Shown: positions 59,101 to 59,218, counted from the stretch's first letter. The stretch: 64,000 nt of DNA from Anaeroplasmataceae bacterium (GCA_020025015.1 JAHHSV010000003.1:1-64000), one strand, 5' to 3'. Notes: a model not told the origin generated them from the sequence alone. Numbers and translations: made by a program.

Positions 59101-59112
59101 TAACTTTTTCAT
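23152..59112 (-). CDS. Giant secreted LRR_5 / MBG-repeat protein with C-terminal type I dockerin (11,986 aa)
   Basis: The frame is open for 36 kb without a stop. I start it at the ATG at 59112, because GGAGG lies 8 nt upstream; a TTG five codons earlier is part of that ribosome site. Residues 1-30 are a signal peptide (MKKLLSLTILFLSLFFGG...). Residues about 30-180 are unassigned. Residues about 185-9,400 are BspA-type LRR_5 repeats, several hundred copies by length, broken by 26 inserts of 'PFVG...FGYIFG...P.SL..V.I' type and by a Trp-rich block at about 2,160-2,750. A transition at about 9,440-9,600 leads to about 22 MBG/YDG Ig-like repeats (to about 11,780), a pre-dockerin module and a complete dockerin. 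LRR_5 proteins are commonly adhesins. The dockerin implies capture by a cohesin, since no LPXTG, transmembrane or S-layer anchor is visible. It is one of the largest bacterial proteins I would expect to meet. The ligand is unknown. Confidence 0.95.
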   Translation of the reverse strand: MKKLLSLTILFLSLFFGGIQFAASVKANSTEVFDNAQNISQTDKLSAFDNAPQNLTAENNDAKVELDNFPTITLNGQAYFYSDNGDREILFENKDIAITLRIHVYKRSDSAWPTFTNCRVQHFKNKTNITAIDLNKITFYLSYKSEQYYQYGPNSVRTSHNYFVPQGVVSGEQSFSERIEAIRFNPQISKIEQLPGSKNLGFFEATTTLNYLDFEKSTNLTTISDNTFRDFQSLKTILLPTSIKTIGVRAFFNCANLGYYELNEKPVKVSLNNATTIGDSAFENCVNLKTVDLGDSLSHLGNKVFKNCKVLEGTYLSSALSNGFIGEYVFENCLALNNAQINTTKLSKGIFKNTASLVNVKLPDGIKTIPEECFMNSGVTRINLPNTLVELGISSFQQSNIMDVTLPDSVKVIKAKAFKGCKGIKTLNLNQVETIDDEAFMGLLDAKLTMVTVPASVTKLGNKVFAECIHLTSVVFSNNTYGTYTFMNDTKLTNVRFNNIANMESIPEGLFYGCVQYTDQSLLNQKNITNIGAYAYYGTSLGNLLLSSHITEVGSFAFASIENMTKVDIHTRMISAKMFANCINLETATIGSEVVEVRDFVPVQPEDKKVNEAFVGCINLKNIIIQNSIIGSAMFKGCEALTSIRIPASVTTINDRAFVDCVNLSEVIFENKVLGSNMFENCRSLKKVILTNFDVITGSAFRNSYVEEINVTAKVIEDYAFADMTKLTKVVMNGTVEKLGNYAFFNCDALKTVKVPSTNIIGTNVFDDCLLLETVDLTGANKLGDYMFNNCTKLSGIVIPETVEFIGTHAFKNCTSLASADNKSNIFSDYMFENCTNLSSIVVNNNTRTVETTGQTAEAIPGEYVFKGCTSLQSVYYYETILTKGIFSGCNSLSQISFSNDSIQPNLQTIDSLAFENCNSLITIELPSTLKIIKTKAFVGAGLQRLDIPDSVEGIEFAALQGLYNIASIRIPFVGASPAIELTVNNNKHYFGYIFGNEAVTEKTVAVVHMHTSTLSDSDATFTIPKSLTVIALGNNESYITYGAFSNLTLVTGISLPSEVIKGIGDYAFTNCSSIQEIVIPYGITSFGAYAFKDCKSLVSVAIPLKEDKSTLQAIPEYAFSGCTNLTTIAAKDAVAFNANINLFSSITQIGNNAFENCTSISSVFYDNDNLIIGSHAFDGCTALTKFTPYEKSGFVPQANTVLLRSTVGVSSYVFKGCVSIEHAVLENTYISAGLFQNCENLKTVKYNPANTSVGAYAFYNCPLMLFDYAEGHENGMYLSENVQSVGNYSFYNAINITIIEYSNNFTTIGDYAFFNINCGTAGDKTNLVVKDTVTTIGEGAFGGWNSITSVTIPFVGKNIQENNSNYGVFGYIFGTTDTGIVGTVQRDRTYYIPTNITSVNVTLATVLSEYAFANCKALTTLDIKTDLETGTLTQINSYAFLNCIGFTSFTLGKKVTRINAAAFSGCYNIETMTLPFVGRYREVSGSYERHFGHIFGTNSYENSSQATSSSTYYLPKKLHEVTIYDQTKIPSYAFQDCKDINKITISNTAEYINYGVFGQCENLSELVIPFVGYNRAESASSSSRIFGYMFTGSSFTNSIYITQYYGSGYNYYSSYYLPSTLTKVTVTDDVTLSYGAFMNCKMITNLSLNEGIKTINSRAFEGCTGLTNLIIPKSVTRMDTGIFAKCSNLVELSLPFIGYDITRPDDTNNEFLRYFDSNTYENSTEPINSRFSGNAYRAPSGLATIKITVADTIANSAFYNCNFIKNIVFESGKVQHIKEYAFYGCAQLIHFVLPSTITSVDTNAFENCTGLIDLTFEYVSEYIAPYMFKGCVNLVDLFYKTTTTKKFSDSIKEIREGAFENATSFVFTSLNKVETLGNNAFRNCDSLVNVTITETIANVGSYVFENCDALTTVTFNSPVIGVGMFKDCYVLNNVSLNKNTAKVSDEAFMNCTGLDTITLNEGLQEIGISAFENCTNLSNIILPNSLTKIGDKAFKGSALEAIIVPANVTTIGNDVFMNNGRLKKATLKNELLGVGMFKYCYNLRDVFLTIGVNLIPNYAFYHATSLKYLRTFAVDSLPQNVADTETGLDISNSSIVTIGTSAFEGAMSLPTLNLGNRVETIARKAFYQNGSLNNLVVPASLTTIGEYAFAYPYNLSLQKDYIDCSLERKPTKGTTGYSYDGLNLNVTSSESDILATKEVWTLNGIATIYEVTTTFTANEDGYYYAGSERTLFRVHENDVLGKALVWFINDEITYLRNDLNTPYVEPKLVNVTYKLNAAKITAPYMFTGQINIQSMFIPEGITEISEGMFMYCTNLKQINLPYSLTAINSKAFRYTGITEITLNANVSAIGEFVFEGCLELRTANLYNGFLTKGMFKNNTGLETVRIYSSITEIPDEAFFGCVSLQTVSFVDTRPNYDEDKKETTPYEGEDLKWHIGDKVLNDFETVYHLNQSVDYSDKNHDNWMIKSEFRGETTYLDTGVERYHETSDVATRNRKDLCWYIGNQKTDFIAYRKNNLQVRVGENYNWYVGDVDSLAPAYTNKPQVSGKLSIGNIYVITDGNSNLYLSMVEPKVGTEATTGKNYYYILKDGQEERLSLEYNAANQIKTVNNVWILDGNPYVTEPNKYVEAVLNNQTKPVLNPEDNNWYSYDNKTILASEIEENSSTMTRNALTHTWEFKNNATAVPENTNISTRAENEIKPTIDVATHTWHVGQTVTAIKNVKPNNYNAIVKEDNLWYIGNDVDGYRSTGVSYIKPFTPVESSYLISPNPITGVLPQALDIIGISAFEGSMLNGTLNLNLDGIVEIKNRAFYGVMAIKNLLLNEKIENIGESTFAASGVENADIRAINIGDNLFENTEYMNKVIFADSYAKIPNRILVNSKVKEVKLGINTKIIGISAFENTINLKNVILPEGLVELQDYSFRRSGLLTVTVPSSVTTIGIEVFAYCLSLQTIIFNNKALGESMFVGCTGLVELDIPYGITEIESNAFLNCTKLVSISIPNSVKTIGEGAFSGCMSLVNMVLPFIGKEAGNTTGKEALFGWIFGTTNNEEALASMIQVTQSGSNGSHKFHIPSGVKNLKFTAETAIGYGAFSGFTSLESIIFNEYIVDGDVKDPEAPKTLNTISSIGAYAFYKCQNLTSFNSNKQTVEGLTTGYDVNLFDSITSIGSYAFYGCKAIKSIKVSDKLTSVDAYAFSSMTNLERFNSEEFGTFIIPNSVQSFGHSSFGAIVNMVKLYIPFLGKDAKKSNDYEHVLDYIFSDSSFSGGYSTIRGYYNGYYGYAPTALVEIHVTNAPYINNYAISGYKEVRRLIISDVTQEIGNYAFYSMNALEYYETPFIGSAQYNPQSSYYEDYTLAYVFNGYRGSSSNISGKDYTPKTLREVKITKQNSLPKYAFYYHSQLVSIDITFTENITQIPEYAFYECRELVNLVIPETVTTIGTSAFGYCSKINNVVFPSGITTIQNSGFYSSGLEVFDFTNVVSVGPSAFAYTKLRELSLPSTIIEVGSYAFSSIKTITSLDVNIDFTLEKTKNATGVFYNCTSLVNVNMANNSIILNSMFEYCVALETVIINKNITEIHPQGFYQCYKLKTIDVVDSGKVNLNNVNTIAEEAFKECNAMTTVNINFVEGATIGKNAFASCIGLADVTLLSPGQGTVEAYAFNSSALNKLVIGGFLIKNYAFYNNKNLRDVEVKAGAIGEKLDTNSQSYTPFANSTNIERLILGEGVTRICGYAFHQMNNIRELTIPSTLVEIGNYVFYQSTGLQTLTYNAKTGGYYMFAYCSSLQTVNYNGETVENYMFAYCPKLTNVYYSSLVSIGTCGFYDNDNLSKFLPTDELNSGFDMIIRENIAVDTYAFAYTGTNKEATLKKVDYRPNLVKTRVFQGCHMSEIRLPNGTHENKLIIETYAFASCTELVKIYSYETTNPGISLGYVQIKELAFINSNKISRMEVEEGILETNSMIRMDALTTVIIKSGTIGDYAFYDNKQRYQSDYKPNNVKVLELYDKTVSDTTKGVTKIGNYAFYKNPIERLVIPKSLEFNIISEVPTIGEYVFAENPALTRVDIKNNGTGFKMFYKCSSLDTVSITNDFTTLSNYSFQDCDKLVAFGINVDTERYFHLPATLKLGNSKLFATTPGDYAFTNVAAEKIVVETTNLADYIFRDCKNLVQVYLSNSITEINKYAFYLDMKVRIFTTVYEETAGAITSNKNMDIEEPKLSNTAYNVFYLSKNVTKISDYAFSGFELINDLYLSDNITEIGVNAFESWGRLTTLNVPFLGKSVASTGNAGILHWIFGTYYNNDNSSLYYYTYTNKKGVYVPLSLTNIIVRNDSSIEQGALENFSYVTDLEIKYTGPDQTIGIDALYGMSRLTNLTIPFVGFSQNTENGIEATLGYFFNSGSGTTQYYSDSNGKAATTSVGIPANLTNITITNATQIGFGALSNSLVNRDENVTKKTISINKDITSIGAYAFYGCTALRGQEGIINEKVTSIGAHAFDGCNNPLFTSIYLNEKINSVGEYAFANCSSLVTAKFDFAFDEVANGMFENNINLETFALKDDSRLVRLGAHAFSGDVKLREFNKKNDVLVDIREGIVELGDKAFYQCREIYDLTLPSTLVTVGSHTFAECENLGTNKDGKNHKVILNNHVLGDYMFYKCVNICEITFANGTEVIPTYAFAENHELHTANFNNDGALKRIEDYAFYNCYKLRRVILPDSITHIGKDVFYQGISIEDLVISSEIKEISDNAFYGCNSLKNVTMPEGITKIGNYAFALCTQLTKFYFPTTVQSIGKGVFYGCYNLTDISLPFVGMRQGLPIEGDEAGSDLFGWIFGPATYTYVDFDNVSHTTDLSQECIVKIGNNALGVSVEIVLKPEYFTKIDQYARVNQNNQLDASSKFEYYIPNKLETVKIYNDTEFGTGAFMNLNMNNQSGLFKFNYSKLAAPADGKRYDYFSNTNESTVRKIGAYAFYNVDGLTQNVTNALDGGLVFYNSIEEIGDYAFAECNKFEYIKLPSSINKFGSYVFAECTSLKKVDYYSHATAKFMFANCINLETVTFAKESPQSQPMTTISEGMFYNCQKLNNTTVLDGIEVIEQYAFANCSNLTNILLPKSLKTLGKGVFFNCHSIVDVVIPFIGSNRGKDTSVEAGLFGYLFGNGVLTYKKPSGGVENTDPSTNPALVAVKQYYGNHDSSDSGYIISYFPSGLARVRIYDETLISDGAFNNLSMLTMINYSALENENYNIDAYSSSTTVIEIGAYAFENCTGILEIKFYETITTIKDKAFYNTDGLTNIVIPGSVTTLGTYVFAESTGLKSVTYYSPATSKYMFANCINLESVSFQKKSEGSPQITTIAEGMFYNCQKLTKLPVLDGIETIEQYAFANCSNLGSILLPNSLTILGKGAFFNCQNVVDVVIPFIGSNRGQDSSAEAGLFGYLFGNGSLTYRKTFGKTATTNLTDNPNLVAVKQYYGNHDTVDENYITNYVPSGLRRVRIYDETLISDGAFNNLSMLTHFDYSSILDNNYAVDASTGSTNVTEIGAYAFENCFGLTVFKTYNSIVTIKDKAFFNADGILEIAIPESLNNIGIYAFANMDSLAKVSYSSAVTGVRMFSDNSKLANVEFLAQSINVIEEGMFNNNPVLNNFDLPKGLVKILANAFKDCTSLEVGKSGAVFSLDNVSVILDSAFENCTSLREITLPQTLWQGLGATSNEIGQSVFKGCTSIRTVTINNQVLGAFMFSHNSSLDDLVIPADVSYIGTNAFEYCTGLTNVDHKTNFIGDYMYYYCDNAGFDKIIIRDTHSVTRPFTGFFGSDNITRIGAYAFFGCKGVNTIELAETIVELGEYCFGLSSANEIIIPNSVEIIGEGVLAGNYKMSNIKLPFVGKTVDANTSTKESLFGWIFGTKEFAEYESEPYKSNLKRHEQKYSNEAREFFYIPNAFAKYGSTPYNIAKSRIELTRPEILGYGAFYDLENVGEIILAENKLHTIYTYAFYNCYNLVEIDVPVSVGNILPGSFEGCLKLETVKLPFVGNQRINSKQTAAVFGSIFGLNKFSATLDGTVYSSIETSQIYDVNKSFVYHIPQNISNVVIKDEQIIPYGAFSNCETITNIDLSTNTVERIDDYAFYNCRSLRELIIPNKVVKVESHTFDECHNIINIFIPKSVTYIGEYAFRNCYSLPELVIPNSVKAIGEAIFSGARSLAKLTIPFVGSLYNEPELNADPNKYPFAYYTGLGYLFGTLNDLEKTSKYANILSEENKQYFTTAYDQYYYLAQQTNGKEIKDFVISKSLKTIILTDCLYLRKESFKNASSIVEVDLTASANLEYIDDEAFMSCANLEILRLSTDSKYDDKTLTENDGVLEFIGNRAFKDCVKLRHFKMPKTVKRLGERAFENNKALREVYLWKSITEVGAYAYAGSGLMDIHIQNNMLSDHQFYQCKDLVSIVIRELLPGETKPVELELIGTHHFADCDSLKNITFNNTKISAYMFYDCDGLEEVSIPNYIRKEDIGIYAFAECDNLRTAIVDTSHDGFRVSPYMFYNDTNLVTIKGWDPEKIIEIGVSAFEGCINLKNTVTSTGVDKGYFVLPTNPLFTTINNNTFKNCHALTKIVIPKNVEIIGASAFDGCHSVSSIEFEPKTDSSDLKIKTKAFKDIRSLTELVIPEFVSEIETAAIANMCNLTTITIPFVGKYKTKNSDISQQANTSDKLFGHIFGGQEIYDTDTDPEVKSLMYKVTQSYGESSSVVYYLPVSLKTVNINSGDNVIIRGAFYNCSKIENINLANTIEEIRDEAFFGCSELREIRLPLALKTIGNKAFMNCFSLANIVFNDASLGGKGLGQQVIGAYAFANCVKLVNVVMPDSLNEVGEAIFHGCRSLENLTIPFVGATRGNNNSKQALFGYIFGDRQPDYINYFDVNPADNPGKDAKNFYTATQKYAGLLDDSNVGSTMTVYLPNSLVNVTVTSETIIGYGAFMNAAKLVNVNTPNQHKDHKLKLIEHFAFYGCSALQGFNKDSNSDINIPVTVTYENPDFTLNNGSGNQVGYLGAYAFANCDSIVKLQTPAHKIEFGSYVFAYNNSLKDITLVNPIIGEYMFYSCYAAEKAGVALALKGLEQIIIPAEIRTIRPYAFANCDDLTSIDIKSAYLGEYMFYDCSALVDLVLPNNLLHINDLGASGSIEEIDPQRAYVSAFANCDALKNITFNNNYIGKNMFENCSTLETVVVPNTVRTIDHAAFKDCEMLTNLTLPFIGFEESVNEGKEALFGWILGLSLERPQENGLYTLTSQNVYNPSHTDSPNSLKVDHVEYTNIPKSLNNLRITNDEMIGIGAMNRVAVPNVVLDTPTKIIGEYGFFESGIETLNKSEDTTYNINIPGSVHTLKNHAFDSCQQITSIKINKILADKENIEDYVFSNCDSLVSIRFENTYIGDYMFNDCDALVDLTIQSTIAKIDTYAFANCDKLANLKFENKLIGEHMFYNCPSLVNVVVDNCVLEIGLGAFAKDENLASLSIPFVGKTNDSNMAKEAVLGHIFEIMPEGTYENDGVYSYFKQKYNETSEVIVKLPTKLKTLNITNDKSIGFGALSRVTISNITVSPVTTEIKEYGFYQSEMEKLNYVEKVTPNYVNVPSSITKLGAYAFAGCKQIVSLTINEGLNYTPAAANPIGEYAFANCTSLENIVFNNNYIAQYMFMNCIGLREINVPANVDVIEFAAFNGCMNVQSISIPFVGNKCGLTNGFEGVFGYIFGNKLNYSKEELQDRMPATAVSQEEFNGKFKLVSQHYNELSADNYQSESFYLPNSLVNISLIENPDCKSLSFGAFSNMTMLKQIKLPSTLEVIGDLAFYNTGLADVFIPNTIIAIQKKAFANNSALTKVTIEEAIGEKALTELGIGSFMNNPALVSVITKSGDSLTSENEVNFPRNLKTIKSEAFRYDSKIRFVNLSANITSVEPYAFANNDSLETVVIEENKAPNALSTISEGLFAYDGKLTTVTLNKTNINGKVTFPANIKTIDSLAFIRNVSIRSINVPATVQSIGEGAFAINISLEEIYIPFVGEKRLDADVRGRNTLFGYIFGSIDLIDKNGGFAETEIRNKLQITNQTNEGTAPVDLDKYLKSYLHRDTPIHKDRAFLVPVNLADVYIYQGEASNEMTVIPYGAFMNCENIRHFNAVAPDGSIKKDAVPQTIRIVEPYAFYNCSSIKYISFPDGVELGEGAMQRTGIEVIIIDSEAIKPYAFANCAQLHTVILTNVSEIGIGAFANDESLRNLIIPYVGRFNYDETNSYNLDLKNGEGLLNYIFRYDNYAENLYGFAFDLEKFDKVDQQYIDPTLSGNDSVVFESYLPKTLFTVKVLRQRIMPAGAMMNVSMVKELMLHTGNQLLEYETIKEIYNKMDATGKGHPNLPTITLPAAPTLVEIQANAFMNMTSLGTVGQKTEILVQSDEIPALLPAQEYKHIIPTSVKTIGKEAYKNTGMINLDIPKNVIKLGEEAFSNNSNLTTVNIEESMEASKLTTLPQAVFANNRKLVSMNASGYITFPANITTIGENAFNNAFKTTLANASITKVVIPNNITTIEPYAFANNNALETVTMASDSKVTEISEGLFANDTKLVSINLDGVNDNVVRLPESVATIRTLAFTNCIAITNVSLKESVKTIEEGAFKGANSIVEMTLPFAGKTAESDVKTNGKEGLFGYIFGVTEEQSGANIFLQYIDAANKQAVLVPSSLSKVTIINDKEIGSYAFSGLSINEYVFNDATATNNKTAKIGLYAFYKAKFNNLDSNETLGVAAYDAYNIVIPRSVNTIGEHAFDGALYPADGSKTNSGLFIHKETSSVLEYAFAENKYLTHVQIEDESKLTVFEEGIFADSKNLATMNAVDKISVPTTITHIKSYAFKDTAATEVLVQNTMQEIAMAAFMNMKNLTIITLPFAGKTINSDDYSSNSETAKETLFGYIFGISDITEGADTDPNKNSYNYVSQKLFINNEEIALGNTKLSKNLREINITNDTAIGRGAFNNINVEAINMTDATIEIKDYAFFNSKFSYSNKDASYMVNLPAKLTLIGEKAFMNTSFESVHISNTVARIGRAGFKANRALAAVQIDTGALDALLDETFMDCESLIRMNSEAQEINFAESIRHLGASVFENASALTKVNISNNIDGIGQRAFMNATSLQTVSFVEATKLTELSVSIFEGCSSLVLNSLPSLITTINARAFYGTKSFTEFTLDKNVDTIGESAFAASGLSKFHFANEGLLTYISDSMFEDCINLVMDENTLPKEIKTIGKKAFANNQAMVEFVIPNTIEVIGEGAFGGTINLTTITVPYFGGKKVNPLGNEQFFGYIFGTKNYEGTYLAEQANNENGVAVYRAYIPNSLVKVTLTDATIINAGAFMNVKGVTKVYLPHSLVTIKTLAFKGAKGLYYINIPIETVNIETRVFVDMRENTAERPEDQFFINAYYDPFNHKTSSTYNEQKPEPPKGWYSGERIDESKRWHTHYIVYDYYHDPFIYESINEENSTGVKFQIIGFTNWFAGGNVIIPDKYAGKKVIGIKDGALSAYKPGENDYLPEDDMHPDAPRVKKTNIKTIRIGHNIEFIGADAFGGLGFNNGEAVRVYVVPTVAQITERNNTYISQESNWLDKGLVYYGGYMPRYSDGKEIIPTAEELVGMTWTIRDGSVYKILVSGLTYEYDKTGYVYKGDEYRPSVGVFDSAIAVNYDKPTYSIDLDYLIRYFDNINASNEAKIYVEYNSANRDNGLYSYGEHLLLFTIDKRVLNVNVYDEMYFEEQTHFHYGNEASNDFLWSDEVTNFATSNEHFEGVLGLVNNSMIEEYINALTYTNDKASVYINWLNNNWKVIRNDDGNIYETTANYEMNLKAVFRVFPKDVTVFWSNLDHQYSETGRGYAVPKAHTNISTDILPLRIFVNNIDVTDLEVFEIEIGDFIAKVTSTNKNYNLIPSSVTYRVNRANVTVPVVPQGYVYNGQEQKIIIATEASKYYDLFTDNECTNRLTYSEGGKVYNNVFTATNAGEYKLYAKLKDSQHYQWEDYKDELHKSNVFEITVRIEKRKIVFDLDKLDTFVYIPGNRIVINNLSQITNDLSLGHQLLGKVSFMPTSRDDYEYDINTWSWDEAFGINDEKAQDVTQNYEYVFKGTAKVRYKLIEFNDSWLSYYDGKYDGNAHNVSLTQSGYTIKFYDEASGKYSLNEYSYVNAGYYAIKFKLSREGYEDYFGELAIHVKKADTGIAVTTTVENITYNGTEITPNDYIVKVTGNTNPYKLVFHKQLDNGTFSFEELDSIYDAGIYEVEVSVPADTNYESATYTTKVTINKADLRISVIDKKPYNGLEYYVKFSSDLLSNPNYPGYNEKLIVNGLVDSDHLIFYVRTNGIVAGNYNDKDSSAVVNELNVSNSDGRSVTKNYNIIFESINITIEQGEGVAYVEGLNKTFDGKNVSETLKVITENGVYMPSNKDITTFTPVSLVYYAEDDLNKENPLNDVVHSGRYIMVITLPQTENTLETTLEFDFEVRKARVRINVQSSVANPLIYNGEVQYPEFTISGFEELKLFKYEYASGDGISAGRHTAIVSVDGEYANDIIIANPRINYNIKKLDITLNIDETKVYDGNPFVKAVDNSLFTGMTASDTIGGTISTNEGLRKVYNSPEEFQIELTIQNVEGINRIQNYNITYNLNVFIKYEDVKFNITNATLNEAGYYEYSKDYDTKAYTPNIESDETNFKVTYAFNREELENPSMRMFALTDDLPTFVNAAEYVVYFKVEAHQREAYIGELRVTINRAQLELDWTDGVDSLDKEYDGTKVTFNFHTNPFDIDSSLIKTETLYGNLMYVEAAQNIGKYVVIVTVLDSENYLGFVKKINFEITPKKDNTNVEIDEEYKIQEYTGKPVRDPYLKLPISNYKARFEFYRADNLAQVIDRPVEVGQYIVRVIIEETAFYQEVVQDFNFKIISQRLNVTPNKIEFTYNGEVQMPEFTIRDTKNNIVNEFTVELLTDGKSAGEQKVAIKLTGETALNSELAVSEFTYLINKKLVAFRYVNDDVKYTGYKFDDKITNANLANGLLPTHRVDGNITTNSPECGIYDLDSTTVEIHIYDQDNNDVTINYEIISTVRITVLYKNASYNVQNGEYLYGNVYQVKTTYNGKEQAPLVTSELLDAQIKYRIAGTTEWLDESPHYINANRYEIEFMVSCKDHTTVNGIINFIIEKANYDINVEINGGVQKIYDGKPITYVVDETTLNNAAFFVSFVNLGGDLETNNEYKVPYNAGRYKLIITVFETDNYKYTVKEIEFEIHKAELQNNPDQKLGKIYDGKPVDNVKLELNADISIENCIYEYYNGSEKLTSNPVDAGDYRVVITVLETKNYNSKVFEYKVEISKRYLYAVNPKDSKDENIVYTKPYDGKPLVDDITFYYGNNDENSLLKEFNAVGKFRTISASVGSYKENTNFEIESLTIMLDGKDVSYNFVVQFQLEAEITAQTAVGLYEASGVNTIYDGAYKSITVYVDPSINSSDYEIQYSADGINYSPSNIFYKNAGSYTVHYRIIFRNYAEANGEEHIIIDRKTPTTIDISIEGLNKIYDGNSVNNPAVNTDSDGHALIEYFTEDGQKLESAPINAGKYSVKVTIEETANYKGISSTRSFEIKKATIDVKWTNTTQVYNTGELKPTAYIYLGAKTVILNVRTTNNLPAVEVGNYTFVATLKEDNPNIELINVEHGFEITKISVDMPDTEISLPYSGIVNTIFNNFYYEMVEENVYKEIGTYNITVRLKDKNNSVWANGTTDDLVIVYNITRRNISDDKIMVENIPNGIYTGKPVYVYPRLVFSGQVLHRGIDYELEFRNNINVSNNAIIVVRGLGNFDGVMELSFTIKSEVITKTSESKAIFQTQGAYGIETIEHVSYDSKKEVIMTNLAIGTTVTDLFKNHILAIASYDYVIYDAAGNIVNEADYATQVLQTGMRVRMQDKNTKIIDEITIAIRGDLDGDGEVTFLDVFRFNQFFTGSFEASVSELIAMDINQDGIIDIRDSNLLSDALNTGIYDFEESYK
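23155..23365 (-). other. Complete type I dockerin at the C-terminus of the giant protein
   Basis: Two EF-hand-like calcium loops are intact: D-L-D-G-D-G-E-V-T-F-L-D and, about 30 residues later, D-I-N-Q-D-G-I-I-D-I-R-D. Each is followed by a helix ('VFRFNQFFTG', 'SNLLSDALNTG'). Spacing and ligands fit type I dockerins, which dock into cohesin domains. The residues at loop positions 10-11, which often set specificity, differ between the halves (F-L and I-R). Confidence 0.9.
23365..23590 (-). other. Pre-dockerin beta module
   Basis: About 75 residues directly before the dockerin read 'MTNLAIGTTVTDLF...YDYVIYDAAGN...LQTGMRVRMQDKNTK...ITIAIRGD'. The 5,238-residue protein has a matching segment at the same place ('YLGHLFQGQYLTVYL...IKIYNAEGI...VGTGWSFALVDEFGT'). 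The module is therefore shared and may support dockerin folding or binding, like X modules. Function is inferred from position only. Confidence 0.55.
23780..30300 (-). repeat. MBG/YDG-type Ig-like domain repeats (about 22 copies)
   Basis: Within the giant protein, diverged Ig-like modules with 'YDG/YNG/YTG' signatures (VYDGNPF, EYDGTKV, EYTGKPV, IYDGKPI, IYDGKPV, PYDGKPL, IYDGAYK, IYDGNSV, IYTGKPV) alternate with strands ending 'F.I.K'. They match those filling most of the 5,238-residue protein and probably form a stiff stalk between the LRR head and the dockerin. Confidence 0.85.
30450..50840 (-). repeat. Main BspA-type LRR_5 array of the giant protein
   Basis: An almost continuous series of 20-25 residue repeats ('IGAYAFANCDSLVKL', 'IPNSVTSIGEGAFSGC') encodes close to 6,800 residues. 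It is interrupted about every 100-300 residues by the 'PFVG...FGYIFG' insert. The last, weaker repeats (30450-30800) lead into the Ig-like region. Confidence 0.9.
42420..44099 (-). repeat. 840-bp tandem duplication inside the LRR array
   Basis: Two adjacent copies, roughly 42420-43259 and 43260-44099, are in register at exactly 840 bp (280 codons). The stretch around 42757-42790 recurs base for base at 43597-43630. Flanking blocks at 42461/43301, 42661/43501 and 43141/43981 also match at the same offset with scattered differences. Both copies encode 'PFIGSNRG.D.S.EAGLFGYL' and 'VAVKQYYGNHD'. This is a fairly recent in-frame duplication of ten or so LRRs plus one insert. Confidence 0.85.
50860..51880 (-). 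repeat. Trp-rich 'WYIG' repeat block inserted in the LRR array
   Basis: About 340 residues (about 2,411-2,751) without LRRs carry at least seven short units centred on a tryptophan: WHIGDKV, WYIGNQK, WYVGDVD, WILDGNP, WYSYDNK, WEFKNNA, WHVGQTV and WYIGNDVDG. One unit, 'VRVGENYNWYVGDVDS', resembles the 'IGENGNWYIGD.DTGV' motif that I recall from extracellular gut-bacterial proteins. Its function is unknown. Confidence 0.65.
52290..52630 (-). repeat. Smaller Trp-motif insert in the LRR array
   Basis: About 113 residues (about 2,161-2,274) outside the LRR pattern contain 'WTLNGIATIYEV' and 'WFINDEITY'. They look like diverged members of the same Trp motif as the larger block a few repeats downstream. 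About five LRRs separate the two blocks. Confidence 0.5.
52640..58560 (-). repeat. N-terminal BspA-type LRR_5 array of the giant protein
   Basis: This array starts near residue 185 ('TISDNTFRDFQSLKTILLP') and runs about 1,970 residues, with five inserts of the 'PFVG...FGYIFG' type. The repeats are canonical ('AFKGCKGIKTLNLNQVETI'). Confidence 0.9.
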
Positions 59113-59120
59113 ACTTTCAG

Positions 59121-59125
59121 CCTCC
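59121..59125 (-). promoter_or_regulatory. Ribosome binding site that fixes the start of the giant gene
   Basis: GGAGG lies 8 nt upstream of the ATG at 59112, the normal Shine-Dalgarno distance. The longer reading from the TTG at 59127 would start inside this site, so it is unlikely. Confidence 0.85.
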
Positions 59126-59145
59126 AATTTAATTAAGATTTTACG

Positions 59146-59163
59146 TTTTAAGCGAACTTAAAA
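59146..59163 (-). promoter_or_regulatory. Leader hairpin with UUCG loop
   Basis: On the minus strand, TTTTAAG-TTCG-CTTAAAA forms a perfect 7-bp stem closed on a TTCG tetraloop, about 20 nt upstream of the ribosome site and inside the predicted leader. It may protect the very long mRNA at its 5' end or tune translation. Confidence 0.4.
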
Positions 59164-59189
59164 TAAAAAGTCTATACTTTCTCATCATT

Positions 59190-59218
59190 ATTTTACCACT
59201 TTTTACGTAGTAAAACAA
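59190..59218 (-). promoter_or_regulatory. Sigma-A-type promoter of the giant gene
   Basis: On the minus strand, TTGTTT (59213-59218), a 17-nt spacer and TAAAAT (59190-59195) lie about 78 nt upstream of the ATG. A 15-nt palindrome, TTTTACGTAGTAAAA (59201-59215), fills much of the spacer and overlaps the -35 box, a likely position for a repressor. Confidence 0.6.

Noticed and set aside
59113..59127. TTG start five codons upstream of the giant gene's ATG
   Set aside because: The TTG overlaps the GGAGG ribosome site that serves the ATG at 59112, so the longer protein would lack a site of its own.
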